This document shows positions 40,023 through 48,040 of a stretch of DNA of 64,000 nt, piece by piece (the first letter of the stretch is position 1; every line of letters begins with the position of its first letter). The translations under genes and the position numbers were made by a program. Below the pieces are notes generated by a model. It was not told where the DNA came from. It made no database searches and saw only the letters and a program-made list of their open reading frames with translations. Source of the stretch: Planomonospora_B alba (GTDB lineage Bacteria > Actinomycetota > Actinomycetes > Streptosporangiales > Streptosporangiaceae); assembly GCF_039534085.1 (NCBI RefSeq), contig NZ_BAAAUT010000037.1, forward strand, positions 1 to 64,000, in the 5' to 3' direction.

Positions 40023-41285
40023 ATGACCTTCCAGGCGCCCAAGGGCACCTTCGACTGGCTCCCGCCGCGCTCCGAGCGCGTCCTCGCCGTGCGCGAGGCG
40101 CTCGTCGCCCCGGTCCGCCGCGCGGGCTACGGCTACGTCGAGACGCCGACCTTCGAGGACACCGCGCTGTTCATCCGCGGGGTCGGCGAGTCGACCGACG
40201 TCGTCTCCAAGGAGATGTACACCTTCACCGACAAGGGCGGGCGCTCCATCACGCTGCGCCCGGAGGGCACGGCCCCGGTCATGCGGGCCGTGCTCCAGCA
40301 CGGCCTGCACAACGGGCAGCTCCCGGTCAAGCTCTGGTACTCCGGGAGCCAGTTCCGCTACGAGCGCGCGCAGAAGGGCCGCTACCGGCACTTCTCGCAG
40401 GTCGGTGCCGAGGCCGTCGGCGCCGAGGACCCGGCGCTGGACGCCGAGCTGATCCTGCTGGCCCACGACGGCTACGCCGCGCTGGGCCTGACCGGTGTCC
40501 GGCTGCTGCTCAACACGCTGGGCTGCAAGGAGTGCCGTCCGGCCTACCGCGCCGCGCTCCAGGACTTCCTGCGCGCCCTCGACCTCGACGAGCCCACCCG
40601 GGAGCGGATCGAGATCAACCCGCTGCGCGTGCTGGACGACAAGCGGCCCGAGGTGCAGGCGCAGCTCGCCGGCGCGCCGCTGGTCGTCGACCACCTGTGC
40701 GAGGACTGCAAGGCCTACCACGAGGAGGTCCGCGCCCTGCTGACCGCCTCCGGCATCGCCTACACCGACGACCCCCGGCTGGTCCGCGGGCTCGACTACT
40801 ACACGCGCACCACCTTCGAGTTCGTCCACGACGGCCTGGGATCGCAGTCCGCGGTCGGCGGCGGAGGGCGCTACGACGGGCTGAGCGAGATGATCGGCGG
40901 ACCGGCGCTGCCGAGCGTCGGCTGGGCGCTCGGCGTGGACCGCACGATCCTCGCCATGGAGGCCGAGGGGCTGCTGGAGCGGGACGAGGCGCGCGGGCGC
41001 GTCCAGGTGTACGGTGTCCCGCTGGGCGACGCGGCGCGCCGCCGGATGTTCCAGCTCGTCACCGAGCTGCGCCGGGCGGGCCTCGACGCCGACATGTCGT
41101 TCGGCGGCAAGGGCGTCAAGGGGGCCATGAAGGGCGCCGGCCGGTCCGGGGCGCGCTACGCGCTGATCCTGGGCGAGCGCGACCTCACGGCGCAGGCCGT
41201 GCAGCTGAAGGACCTGACCACCGCAGAGCAGACCGAGGTGCCGTTGGCCGAGGTCGCCGAAATCCTGAAGGGGAAGTTTTCGTGA
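40023..41285 (+). CDS. hisS: histidyl-tRNA synthetase
   Basis: A 420-residue class II synthetase. Motif 1 lies around PTFEDTALF, motif 2 is the FRYERAQKGRYRHFSQVGAE block, and the histidine-specific LVRGLDYYTRTTFEF and GGGGRYDGL are present, followed by the C-terminal anticodon-binding domain. The gene follows the MBL hydrolase by 5 bases and overlaps aspS by GTGA, so the three are one operon. Confidence 0.96.
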   Translation: MTFQAPKGTFDWLPPRSERVLAVREALVAPVRRAGYGYVETPTFEDTALFIRGVGESTDVVSKEMYTFTDKGGRSITLRPEGTAPVMRAVLQHGLHNGQLPVKLWYSGSQFRYERAQKGRYRHFSQVGAEAVGAEDPALDAELILLAHDGYAALGLTGVRLLLNTLGCKECRPAYRAALQDFLRALDLDEPTRERIEINPLRVLDDKRPEVQAQLAGAPLVVDHLCEDCKAYHEEVRALLTASGIAYTDDPRLVRGLDYYTRTTFEFVHDGLGSQSAVGGGGRYDGLSEMIGGPALPSVGWALGVDRTILAMEAEGLLERDEARGRVQVYGVPLGDAARRRMFQLVTELRRAGLDADMSFGGKGVKGAMKGAGRSGARYALILGERDLTAQAVQLKDLTTAEQTEVPLAEVAEILKGKFS

Positions 41286-43048
41286 TTCGCACGCACACCG
41301 CGGGATCGCTCCGCAAGGAGCACGCGGGCGAGCAGGTGACGCTGGCCGGATGGGTGGCGCGCCGCCGCGACCACGGCGGCGTGGTCTTCATCGACCTGCG
41401 CGACGCCTCCGGCACGGCACAGGTGGTCTTCCGCGAGGAGGACGACGCGCACGGCCTGCGTGCCGAGTACTGCGTGAAGGTCGTCGGCGAGGTGCGGGTG
41501 CGGCCCGCGGGCAACGAGAACCCCGACCTGCCGACCGGTGAGATCGAGGTCGTCGCGGCCGAGGTGGAGGTGCTGAGCGAGTCGGCTCCGCTGCCGTTCC
41601 CCATCGAGGGCACGACGGGCGTCTCGGAGGAGGCCCGGCTCAAGTACCGCTACCTCGACATCCGCCGCCAGCAGGTCGCCCACGCCATGCGGATCCGTTC
41701 GCAGGCCACCTACCTCGCCCACGAGGTGATGAAGGAGCACGGGTTCGTCTACGTCGAGACCCCGACGCTGACCCGCTCCACGCCCGAGGGCGCCCGCGAC
41801 TTCCTGGTCCCGGTCCGCCTCCAGCCCGGCAGCTGGTACGCCCTGCCGCAGTCGCCGCAGCTGTTCAAGCAGCTGCTGCAGGTCGCCGGCCTGGAGCGCT
41901 ACTACCAGCTCGCCAAGTGCTACCGCGACGAGGACCTGCGCGCCGACCGGCAGCCGGAGTTCACCCAGATCGACGTCGAGATGTCCTTCGTCGACCAGGA
42001 GGACGTGATCGCGGTCGGCGAGGCGCTGATCGGGCGGATCTGGAAGGAGATCCTCGGCTACGAGATCCCCATGCCGCTGCCCCGGATGACCTACGCCGAG
42101 GCGATGGCCCGCTACGGCTCCGACAAGCCGGACCTGCGCTTCGGCTGCGAGCTGGTCGAGATGACCGAGTTCTTCGCCGGGACGGGCTTCCGCGTCTTCC
42201 AGGCGCCGTACGTCGGCGCCGTGGTGATGCCGGGCGGCGCCTCCCAGACCCGCAAGGAGCTGGACGGCTGGCAGGAGTGGGCCAAGTCGCGCGGTGCCCG
42301 GGGCCTGGCCTACGTGCTGATCGGCGAGGACGGCACGCTCGGCGGGCCGGTCGCCAAGAACCTGTCGGAGACCGAGACCGCGGGCCTGGCCGCGAAGGCG
42401 GGCGCCAAGCCGGGCGACGCGGTGTTCTTCGCCGCGGGCAAGCCCGCCGAGTCCCGCGACCTGCTCGGCGCGGCCCGCCTGGAGATCGGCCGGCGCTGCG
42501 GCCTGATCGACGAGTCGGCCTGGAACTTCCTGTGGGTGGTCGACGCGCCCATGTTCGAGCCGGTCTACGACGACGTCGGCCGCCAGTCCGGCTGGACCGC
42601 CGTCCACCACCCGTTCACCGGGCCCAAGCCCGAGTGGGCCGACACCTTCCAGGACCGTCCCGGCGAGGCGCTGGCCTACGCCTACGACATGGTCTGCAAC
42701 GGCATGGAGATCGGCGGCGGCTCGATCCGTATCCACCGCGCCGAGATGCAGCAGCGCGTCTTCGAGGTGCTCGGCATCTCCAAGGAGGAGGCGGAGAGCA
42801 AGTTCGGCTTCCTGCTGGAGGCGTTCAAGTACGGCCCGCCGCCGCACGGCGGCATCGCCTACGGCTGGGACCGGATCTGCATGCTGCTCGCGGGCGGCGA
42901 CTCGATCCGCGACGTCATCGCCTTCCCGAAGACCGCCTCCGGCTTCGACCCGCTGACCGGGGCGCCCACCCCGATCACGGCCGAGCAGCGCAAGGAGGCC
43001 GGTGTGGACGCCAAGCCCAAGGAGGCGGCCGAGCAGGCCGGGGCCTGA
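41282..43048 (+). CDS. aspS: aspartyl-tRNA synthetase
   Basis: A 588-residue class II synthetase of bacterial type. It has the N-terminal OB-fold anticodon domain (VTLAGWVARRRDHGGVVFIDLRD), motif 2 CYRDEDLRADRQPEFTQID, the bacterial GAD insertion (about 300-420) and motif 3 GIAYGWDRI. As in other bacteria without GlnRS/AsnRS variants it may charge both tRNA-Asp and tRNA-Asn; this cannot be read directly. The GTG at 41282 overlaps the hisS stop, with AGGGGA 8 bases upstream. Confidence 0.96.
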   Translation: MIRTHTAGSLRKEHAGEQVTLAGWVARRRDHGGVVFIDLRDASGTAQVVFREEDDAHGLRAEYCVKVVGEVRVRPAGNENPDLPTGEIEVVAAEVEVLSESAPLPFPIEGTTGVSEEARLKYRYLDIRRQQVAHAMRIRSQATYLAHEVMKEHGFVYVETPTLTRSTPEGARDFLVPVRLQPGSWYALPQSPQLFKQLLQVAGLERYYQLAKCYRDEDLRADRQPEFTQIDVEMSFVDQEDVIAVGEALIGRIWKEILGYEIPMPLPRMTYAEAMARYGSDKPDLRFGCELVEMTEFFAGTGFRVFQAPYVGAVVMPGGASQTRKELDGWQEWAKSRGARGLAYVLIGEDGTLGGPVAKNLSETETAGLAAKAGAKPGDAVFFAAGKPAESRDLLGAARLEIGRRCGLIDESAWNFLWVVDAPMFEPVYDDVGRQSGWTAVHHPFTGPKPEWADTFQDRPGEALAYAYDMVCNGMEIGGGSIRIHRAEMQQRVFEVLGISKEEAESKFGFLLEAFKYGPPPHGGIAYGWDRICMLLAGGDSIRDVIAFPKTASGFDPLTGAPTPITAEQRKEAGVDAKPKEAAEQAGA

Positions 43049-43055
43049 CCCGTCC

Positions 43056-43087
43056 GCCCGTCCCGCCGGGATCCCGGCGGGACGGGC
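43056..43087 (+). terminator. aspS terminator, perfect 32-base palindrome
   Basis: GCCCGTCCCGCCGGGA (43056-43071) is followed directly by its exact reverse complement (43072-43087). It starts 7 bases after the aspS stop. Confidence 0.75.
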
Positions 43088-43181
43088 CCGCACGCGCGAC
43101 CGGGGCCCCGGTGGGCCTCCCGCCCGCCGGGGCGCCGCCGTGTCCGGCGCGGAGCGGGCCGGAACGGGCCGCGGAAAGCCG

Positions 43182-43216
43182 GACGCCCCGGCGGTGGAGT
43201 CCACCGCCGGGGCGTC
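43182..43216 (-). terminator. terminator of cyclophilin copy 2
   Basis: A perfect inverted repeat with 17-base arms (43182-43198 and 43200-43216) and a single central base. It begins 12 bases after the cyclophilin stop on the minus strand and is followed there by a short TTT. Confidence 0.75.
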
Positions 43217-43228
43217 GCGCACGCCGTG

Positions 43229-44131
43229 TCAGGAGACCTTGACGTCCTTGATGAGCACCGGGATCTTGGGGGCGTGCGAGCCGCCGTCGCCGGTGACGTC
43301 GTCGGGGTTGGTGATCCAGCCACCCGCGACGATCTTGTCGACGATCTCCATGCCCTTGGAGACCGTGCCGAACGGGGTGTAGGCCGGGATCGCGTCGAGC
43401 TGGGCGGTCTCGTTGCTGTAGGAGATCCAGAACTGGCTGCCGTTCTGGTTGGAGGCGTCCGGGGCCTGCGCCAGGGCGACGGTGCCCCTGCCGTACGACA
43501 GGCCGCCCAGGTTCTCGTCGTTGAACACGTAGCCCGAGCTGCCCTGGCCGTCGGTGGAGTTCTTGCCGTCGGCCTTGGCCAGCGGGTCGCCGCACTGCAG
43601 CAGGCCCAGGCCGGAGTTCTCCGGGGTGGCCAGGCGGTGGCACCGGGTGTCGTCGTAGAAGTTCTTCTTGGCCAGGAAGGCCAGCGAGTTGACGGTGCAC
43701 GGGGCCGCCTGCGTCGCCAGGTCGATGACGATGTCGCCGTGGTTGGTGACGATCGTCATCGTCTTCAGCTTCAGGTTCGGCTTCTTGGCCGGGTAGCCCA
43801 CGAACTTGGCGGGGCTGCCGCTGGTGTCCTTGCGGTACTCGCAGGTGACCGCACCCGCCTTGGCCGGTGTGCTCGCGCTCGGCGCGGGGGTGGCCGCCGG
43901 GTCCTCCGTCGGGCTCTGCGACGGCGTCGGCGTGCTGACCGCCGCCACGTCCTGCGTGTCGTCCGAACCGACCAGCGTCGAGGCGGCGACCACGCCTCCG
44001 ACCACGACCACCACCGCGGCGCCGGCTCCGATGAAGGTGTTCCGCTTCGCCTTGCTCGCCTGCTCAGCACGTCGGGCCTGTCGCTCCCTGTGCTCCCGCG
44101 CCAGCTGGCTCTGGCGGTCTTCGCCGCTCAC
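43229..44131 (-). CDS. membrane-anchored peptidyl-prolyl cis-trans isomerase (cyclophilin), copy 2
   Basis: A 300-residue paralogue of the cyclophilin at 38330-39175, with the same plan: a charged N terminus (EDRQSQLAREHRERQARR), one membrane helix (about 31-51), a Thr/Ser/Pro linker and an isomerase domain from residue 115. The domain contains CHRLAT, LLQCGDPLAKADGKNSTDGQG and GSQFWISYS. The catalytic Arg is kept. The GTG at 44131 has GGAGG 8 bases upstream. The two copies bracket the MBL-hisS-aspS operon on the opposite strand, suggesting duplication or rearrangement around it. Confidence 0.9.
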   Translation of the reverse strand: MSGEDRQSQLAREHRERQARRAEQASKAKRNTFIGAGAAVVVVVGGVVAASTLVGSDDTQDVAAVSTPTPSQSPTEDPAATPAPSASTPAKAGAVTCEYRKDTSGSPAKFVGYPAKKPNLKLKTMTIVTNHGDIVIDLATQAAPCTVNSLAFLAKKNFYDDTRCHRLATPENSGLGLLQCGDPLAKADGKNSTDGQGSSGYVFNDENLGGLSYGRGTVALAQAPDASNQNGSQFWISYSNETAQLDAIPAYTPFGTVSKGMEIVDKIVAGGWITNPDDVTGDGGSHAPKIPVLIKDVKVS

Positions 44132-44434
44132 CGCTATGTCCTCCAGGTCACCGTCTTCATGACTATCAACCGACGCGCGAAAGCGTACCGGCCCCGGAGT
44201 GTGCTGGATGTAAGTGGCGGAAACCGGCGTCCGGGACGGGAGGGAGGAAGCGGACGGGTTTTTACGTGCTCCAGATCCCGCCCGTGATGGGATTCCCCCG
44301 GTGGACAACACCGCGGAGACGCCGTGGGGACGCCGTGCGAGCAGCCGGGAAGCAGTGCGGAGCCGCCACGGAGGCACCACGGAGACACCGCGGAGACACC
44401 GCGACGAGACGGACCCGCACGACCGGAGCCCCCC
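44132..44434. other. intergenic region cyclophilin 2 - DUF2231
   Basis: A 303-base gap between divergent genes, which should hold promoters for both. The first 130 bases are less GC rich than the surroundings (CTTCATGACTATCAACC, TGTGCTGGATGTAAG). The last third is the 11-bp tandem array at 44309-44407. No convincing ORF is present. Confidence 0.6.
44309..44407 (+). repeat. degenerate 11-bp tandem array, nine units
   Basis: Nine consecutive 11-base units resemble CACCGCGGAGA. Units 1 (44309-44319) and 8 (44386-44396) are exactly that; unit 7 is CACCACGGAGA, unit 6 CGCCACGGAGG, and unit 2 CGCCGTGGGGA. Units 4 and 5 are the most decayed. The array ends 27 bases before the DUF2231 start codon. 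Confidence 0.75.
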
Positions 44435-44905
44435 ATGTTCAACGAGATCCTGGGCCTGCCGGCCCATCCCCTGATCGTCCACGCGAGCGTGGTCCTGACG
44501 CCGCTGCTGGCGGCGGCGGCCGCGGTCTACGCGCTGGCCCCGCGCACGCGCGCCGTACTGGGCTGGGCGCTGCTGGGTCTGGCGGTGGCCGCCCCGGTCG
44601 CGGCCTTGGCGGCCCGGCAGAGCGGCATGGCGCTGAAGTCCGACCGGTTCTCCTCGGCGAGCGGGCGGTTGGGCGAGCGCATCGCCGAGCACGAGAGCTT
44701 CGGTACCCCGCTGGCGCTGGTCGTGCTCGTCCTCGGCCTGGCCTCACTGGGGCTGCTGCACGTCGCCCGGCCCGGCGGCGCCGACCGGTACGGCCGCCCG
44801 GTCTCCATGGCCGTGGGCGGCCTGGCCGTGGTGGCGGCCGTGGCGGCCGCCTACTACGTGGTGCGCGCCGGGCACAGCGGCGCCGTGGCCGTCTGGGGAA
44901 GCTGA
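44435..44905 (+). CDS. DUF2231 family membrane protein
   Basis: A 156-residue protein with four membrane helices. The N terminus LGLPAHPLIVHASVVLTPLL is the DUF2231 signature, whose His residues (H-P-L-x-V-H) resemble heme or metal ligands of membrane redox proteins, although no function is established. The ATG at 44435 has GGAG about 8 bases upstream, at the end of the 11-bp array. A continuous reading frame extends upstream through the array to 44324, but it is repeat-coded and unlikely to be translated. Confidence 0.78.
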   Translation: MFNEILGLPAHPLIVHASVVLTPLLAAAAAVYALAPRTRAVLGWALLGLAVAAPVAALAARQSGMALKSDRFSSASGRLGERIAEHESFGTPLALVVLVLGLASLGLLHVARPGGADRYGRPVSMAVGGLAVVAAVAAAYYVVRAGHSGAVAVWGS

Positions 44906-44956
44906 TCTCCCGGGTGCCGCGGCCGTCCGGGGAAGCCGATCTCCCGCGGACGGCGG

Positions 44957-44962
44957 TACTGT
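44957..44962 (+). promoter_or_regulatory. -10 element of rarA (leaderless)
   Basis: TACTGT ends 6 bases before the GTG at 44969, so the rarA transcript should start at or beside its first codon. No ribosome site is present. Confidence 0.5.
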
Positions 44963-44968
44963 CGGGGC

Positions 44969-46288
44969 GTGGACAGCCTGTTCGATTCGGCGGCGGAGGA
45001 GGCGCACCGCGGCCAGGAGCCCCTCGCGGTCCGGATGCGCCCGCGGAGCCTGGAGGAGGTGATCGGCCAGCGGCACCTGCTCGGCCCGGGGACGCCGCTG
45101 CGCCGCCTGGTCGAGGCCGAGGCCCCGATGTCCCTGTTCCTGTGGGGGCCGCCCGGCACCGGCAAGACCACCCTCGCCTACGTCGTGGCGGGGGTGACCC
45201 GGCGCCGGTTCGTCGAGGTGTCCGCGGTCTCGGCCGGGGTCAAGGAGGTCCGCGCGGCCATCGAGCAGGCCCGGCGCGAGCTGGGCATGTCCGGCCGGCA
45301 GACCGTGCTGTTCGTCGACGAGGTGCACCGGTTCAACAAGGCCCAGCAGGACGCCCTGCTCCCGGCGGTGGAGAACCGCTGGGTCACCTTCATCGGCGCG
45401 ACCACGGAGAACCCGTTCTTCTCCGTCATCTCGCCGCTGCTGTCGCGCTCCCTGCTGCTGACCCTGGAGCCCCTGTCCGACGACGACGTCCACGCGGTGC
45501 TGGAGCGGGCGGTCGCCGATCCCCGAGGCCTGGACGGGAAGGTCCGCCTGGCGCCCGAGGCGGCCGGCCACCTCGTCCGGCTGGCCGGAGGCGACGCCCG
45601 CCGGGCGCTGACCTACCTGGAGGCCGCCGCGCTGATCGCCGACGGTGAGATCACCGTCGAGGTGGTGGAGCGCGCGGTGGACAAGGCGGCGGTCCGCTAC
45701 GACCGCCAGGGCGACCAGCACTACGACGTGGTCAGCGCCTTCATCAAGAGCATGCGCGGCTCCGACGCCGACGCCGCCCTGCACTACCTGGCCCGCATGA
45801 TCGAGGCGGGGGAGGACCCCCGCTTCATCGCCCGGCGCATTGTGATCTTCGCCTCGGAGGACGTCGGGATGGCCGACCCCACCTGCCTGCAGACCGCGGT
45901 GGCCGCGGCCCAGGCGGTGGAGTTCATCGGCCTGCCCGAGGGGCGGCTCAACCTCGCCCAGGCGGTGATCCACTGCGCGCTGGCCCCCAAGTCCAACGCG
46001 GTGATCACCGCCGTCGACGCGGCCGCGGCCGACGTGCGGCGCGGCGACATCGGCCAGGTCCCCGGCCACCTGCGCGACGCGCACTACCCGGGGGCCGCCG
46101 GGCTCGGCCACGGCAAGGGCTACAAGTACCCCCACGACTTCGACCACGGCCTGGTCCGCCAGGACCACCTGCCCGAGCCGCTGCGCGGGCGCCGCTACTA
46201 CCGGCCCACCCGGCACGGGGCCGAGGCCGGCTTCGCCGACCGCTGGGCCAGGATCCGCGCCTTCCTCCGCGGCGGCCAGGCGGACTAG
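44969..46288 (+). CDS. rarA: replication-associated recombination AAA+ ATPase RarA/MgsA
   Basis: A 439-residue AAA+ protein of the clamp-loader/RuvB type that acts at stalled replication forks. The N-terminal motif DSLFDSAAEE resembles clamp- or SSB-binding tails. Walker A is WGPPGTGKTT (about residue 58), Walker B LFVDEVHRFNKAQQDALLP, sensor 1 GATTENPFF; sensor 2 lies in GDARRALTYLE. The C-terminal tetramerisation domain includes KSMRGSDADAALHYLARM and HGKGYKYPHDF. It begins with GTG and seems leaderless. Confidence 0.93.
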   Translation: MDSLFDSAAEEAHRGQEPLAVRMRPRSLEEVIGQRHLLGPGTPLRRLVEAEAPMSLFLWGPPGTGKTTLAYVVAGVTRRRFVEVSAVSAGVKEVRAAIEQARRELGMSGRQTVLFVDEVHRFNKAQQDALLPAVENRWVTFIGATTENPFFSVISPLLSRSLLLTLEPLSDDDVHAVLERAVADPRGLDGKVRLAPEAAGHLVRLAGGDARRALTYLEAAALIADGEITVEVVERAVDKAAVRYDRQGDQHYDVVSAFIKSMRGSDADAALHYLARMIEAGEDPRFIARRIVIFASEDVGMADPTCLQTAVAAAQAVEFIGLPEGRLNLAQAVIHCALAPKSNAVITAVDAAAADVRRGDIGQVPGHLRDAHYPGAAGLGHGKGYKYPHDFDHGLVRQDHLPEPLRGRRYYRPTRHGAEAGFADRWARIRAFLRGGQAD

Positions 46289-46399
46289 GGAGACAGGGAC
46301 CGGGAGGAGCCGGGCCCGCGGCTCCGGCCCGGGGCCTTTCCCGGCTGCGGTTCAGCGGCCCTCGCGGTCCCGGCTTGCGGCCTCGGCTCGGGGCCGGCT

Positions 46400-47056
46400 T
46401 CAGGGCTCCTGCCCGGGCTCGGCCCGGGGGGCCTGAGCGGGCTTCTCCCGGCGGCGCGGGAGCCGCACGGTCAGCAGCCGGGCCCGGGGGGCGACCCGGG
46501 CGGCCAGGTCGAACACCGCCTCGGTGCGGGACCGGTCGGCGTCCAGGTGAGTGAACAGGTTGACGCCGAGGTAGAACGTGATGGCGGCGTAGGCCAGCTC
46601 GCGGGGCGGCAGGAGCCGGGCCAGGGGCGAGCCGCCGATGACCCGCTCCAGGGTCTGCTCGACGAACTCGATCCACGGCTCGGCCCGCTTGGTGATCTCC
46701 GCGCGGAGCTCCGGTTTGGCGATGCCGGCCCCGACGAGCTCGGAGAAGAGCGTGATGTGCCCGCCCTCCAGGTCGGCCCGGTAGATCGCGTTGGCGGCCT
46801 CGACGAGCTCCTCCAGCGTGCGCGCCCCGGCCACCGCCTCCCGGTAGGCCGTCATCCGCTGCTCGGACGAGCGGTCCAGCGCGGCCAGCAGCAGCTGGTC
46901 GACCCCGCCGAAGTGGTAGAAGACCAGCGCCGAGTTCACTCCCGCCGCCTTGGCGACGGCACGGGCGCTGGTGCCCGCGTACCCGTCGGCCAGCAGGACC
47001 TCCGCGGCCGCCTCGACCAGCCGCCGGCGGGTCTCCTCACCTGTCTGCTTCCCCAC
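46400..47056 (-). CDS. TetR-family transcriptional regulator
   Basis: A 218-residue regulator. The helix-turn-helix lies at about residues 30-50 (TSARAVAKAAGVNSALVFYHF), and the C-terminal ligand/dimer domain (55-200) ends in a basic, proline-rich tail. The GTG at 47056 has GGGAG 8 bases upstream. It is divergent from the two-gene membrane locus at 47135. A perfect palindrome lies between its own -35 and -10, so autorepression and control of the neighbours are expected. The inducer is unknown. Confidence 0.9.
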   Translation of the reverse strand: MGKQTGEETRRRLVEAAAEVLLADGYAGTSARAVAKAAGVNSALVFYHFGGVDQLLLAALDRSSEQRMTAYREAVAGARTLEELVEAANAIYRADLEGGHITLFSELVGAGIAKPELRAEITKRAEPWIEFVEQTLERVIGGSPLARLLPPRELAYAAITFYLGVNLFTHLDADRSRTEAVFDLAARVAPRARLLTVRLPRRREKPAQAPRAEPGQEP

Positions 47057-47085
47057 CCGGACTCCCTTGCGTCTCGCTTGCGCTA

Positions 47086-47091
47086 ATCATA
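47086..47091 (-). promoter_or_regulatory. -10 element of the tetR gene
   Basis: On the minus strand TATGAT lies directly after the palindromic operator, 29 bases before the GTG. The palindrome fills the spacer up to a GGTTTA at the -35 position. Confidence 0.5.
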
Positions 47092-47115
47092 CGGTTTAAT
47101 CAAATGATTAAACCG
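47092..47115. promoter_or_regulatory. TetR operator, perfect 11+11 palindrome
   Basis: CGGTTTAATCA (47092-47102) and TGATTAAACCG (47105-47115) are exact reverse complements around AA. In this GC-rich genome an AT-rich 24-base palindrome between divergent genes stands out strongly. It ends 19 bases before the ATG of the downstream gene, so one dimer could block both directions. Confidence 0.8.
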
Positions 47116-47134
47116 ATTGATGAAGAGGTTTCCC

Positions 47135-48040
47135 ATGGACGACGGCAGCGGCCCCCTCCCCGATCCGCGGCACCAGAGCCGGGCGCGGCGGACCCTCGCG
47201 GGCCTGCTGCTCGCCCTGTTCGCCGCCTTCCTGCTCTACCGGACGCTGCACGCCGGGCACCTGGAGCAGACCGCCCTGTTCTACGTCGGCGTCCCCGCCG
47301 TCATCGCGATCACGGTCGTGCTGCGGGCCCGGCCGCGCAGCGCCACCGGAACGGTCATGGCCGCGATCACCGTCGGGCTCGCCCTGGCCGGGCCGCTGCT
47401 CGGCGAGGGGATCGTCTGCCTGGTCATGGCGGCCCCGCTGTTCTACCTGGTGGGCCTGGTGATCGGGCTCGTCGCCGACTCCGTGCGCGGCAAGGGGGTC
47501 AACGCGCTCGCCGCCCCGCTGGTGCTGCTCGCCGTGGCCGGAGGAGGCGCGGAGCTGGCCGCCCCGCCCCGCGACACCGAGGTGAGCGCCACCCGCCGGG
47601 CCGCCGGAGCGGACGTGGAACGGGCCCTGGCGGCCGCCCCGGGGTTCGGGCCGGTCGGCTCGGCGTTCCTGAAGCTGGGCTTCCCCCGGCCGGTGCGCTC
47701 GCGGGGCGAGGGCCTGGACATCGGGGACACCCGGGAGGTCACCTTCACCCCGCGCCGCTCCCTGGGGATCGGCGCCGCCCCGCAGCCGCGCGCCATGACC
47801 CTGCAGGTCACCCGGCGGAGCCCCGGCCGCGTGACCTTCGCCGTGGTGCGCGACACCACCCTGGCGCGCTGGATGGACCTGCGCGAGGCCGAGTTCGCCT
47901 GGAGCGGCGACCGGCTCACCGTGACGCTGCGCTACCGCCGCACCTTCGACCCCGGCTGGTACTTCGGGCCCCTCCAGCGGTACGCCGCGGGCGAGGCCGC
48001 CGGCTACCTCGCCGAGACGTTCACCCGAGGGGCCCGGTGA
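47135..48040 (+). CDS. multi-pass membrane protein with SRPBCC-like C-terminal domain
   Basis: A 301-residue protein of unknown function. Residues 19-137 form four or five membrane helices. The rest (about 148-300) reads like an SRPBCC/START-type lipid-binding fold: an RGEGLDIGDTREVTFTPR strand pair, VTRRSPGRVTFAVVRDTT, and a final amphipathic helix PLQRYAAGEAAGYLAETF. The similarity is by pattern only. The ATG at 47135 has AAGAGG 6 bases upstream; ATGs at 47104-47120 lie inside or against the operator. It overlaps the next gene by GTGA, so the two products are probably made together under TetR control. Confidence 0.65.
   Translation: MDDGSGPLPDPRHQSRARRTLAGLLLALFAAFLLYRTLHAGHLEQTALFYVGVPAVIAITVVLRARPRSATGTVMAAITVGLALAGPLLGEGIVCLVMAAPLFYLVGLVIGLVADSVRGKGVNALAAPLVLLAVAGGGAELAAPPRDTEVSATRRAAGADVERALAAAPGFGPVGSAFLKLGFPRPVRSRGEGLDIGDTREVTFTPRRSLGIGAAPQPRAMTLQVTRRSPGRVTFAVVRDTTLARWMDLREAEFAWSGDRLTVTLRYRRTFDPGWYFGPLQRYAAGEAAGYLAETFTRGAR

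Noticed and set aside
47104..48036. A start at 47104 giving a 783-codon protein covering both membrane genes
   Set aside because: Its first part is in the wrong frame relative to the clear membrane protein at 47135; only the part after the GTG at 48037 is protein-like.
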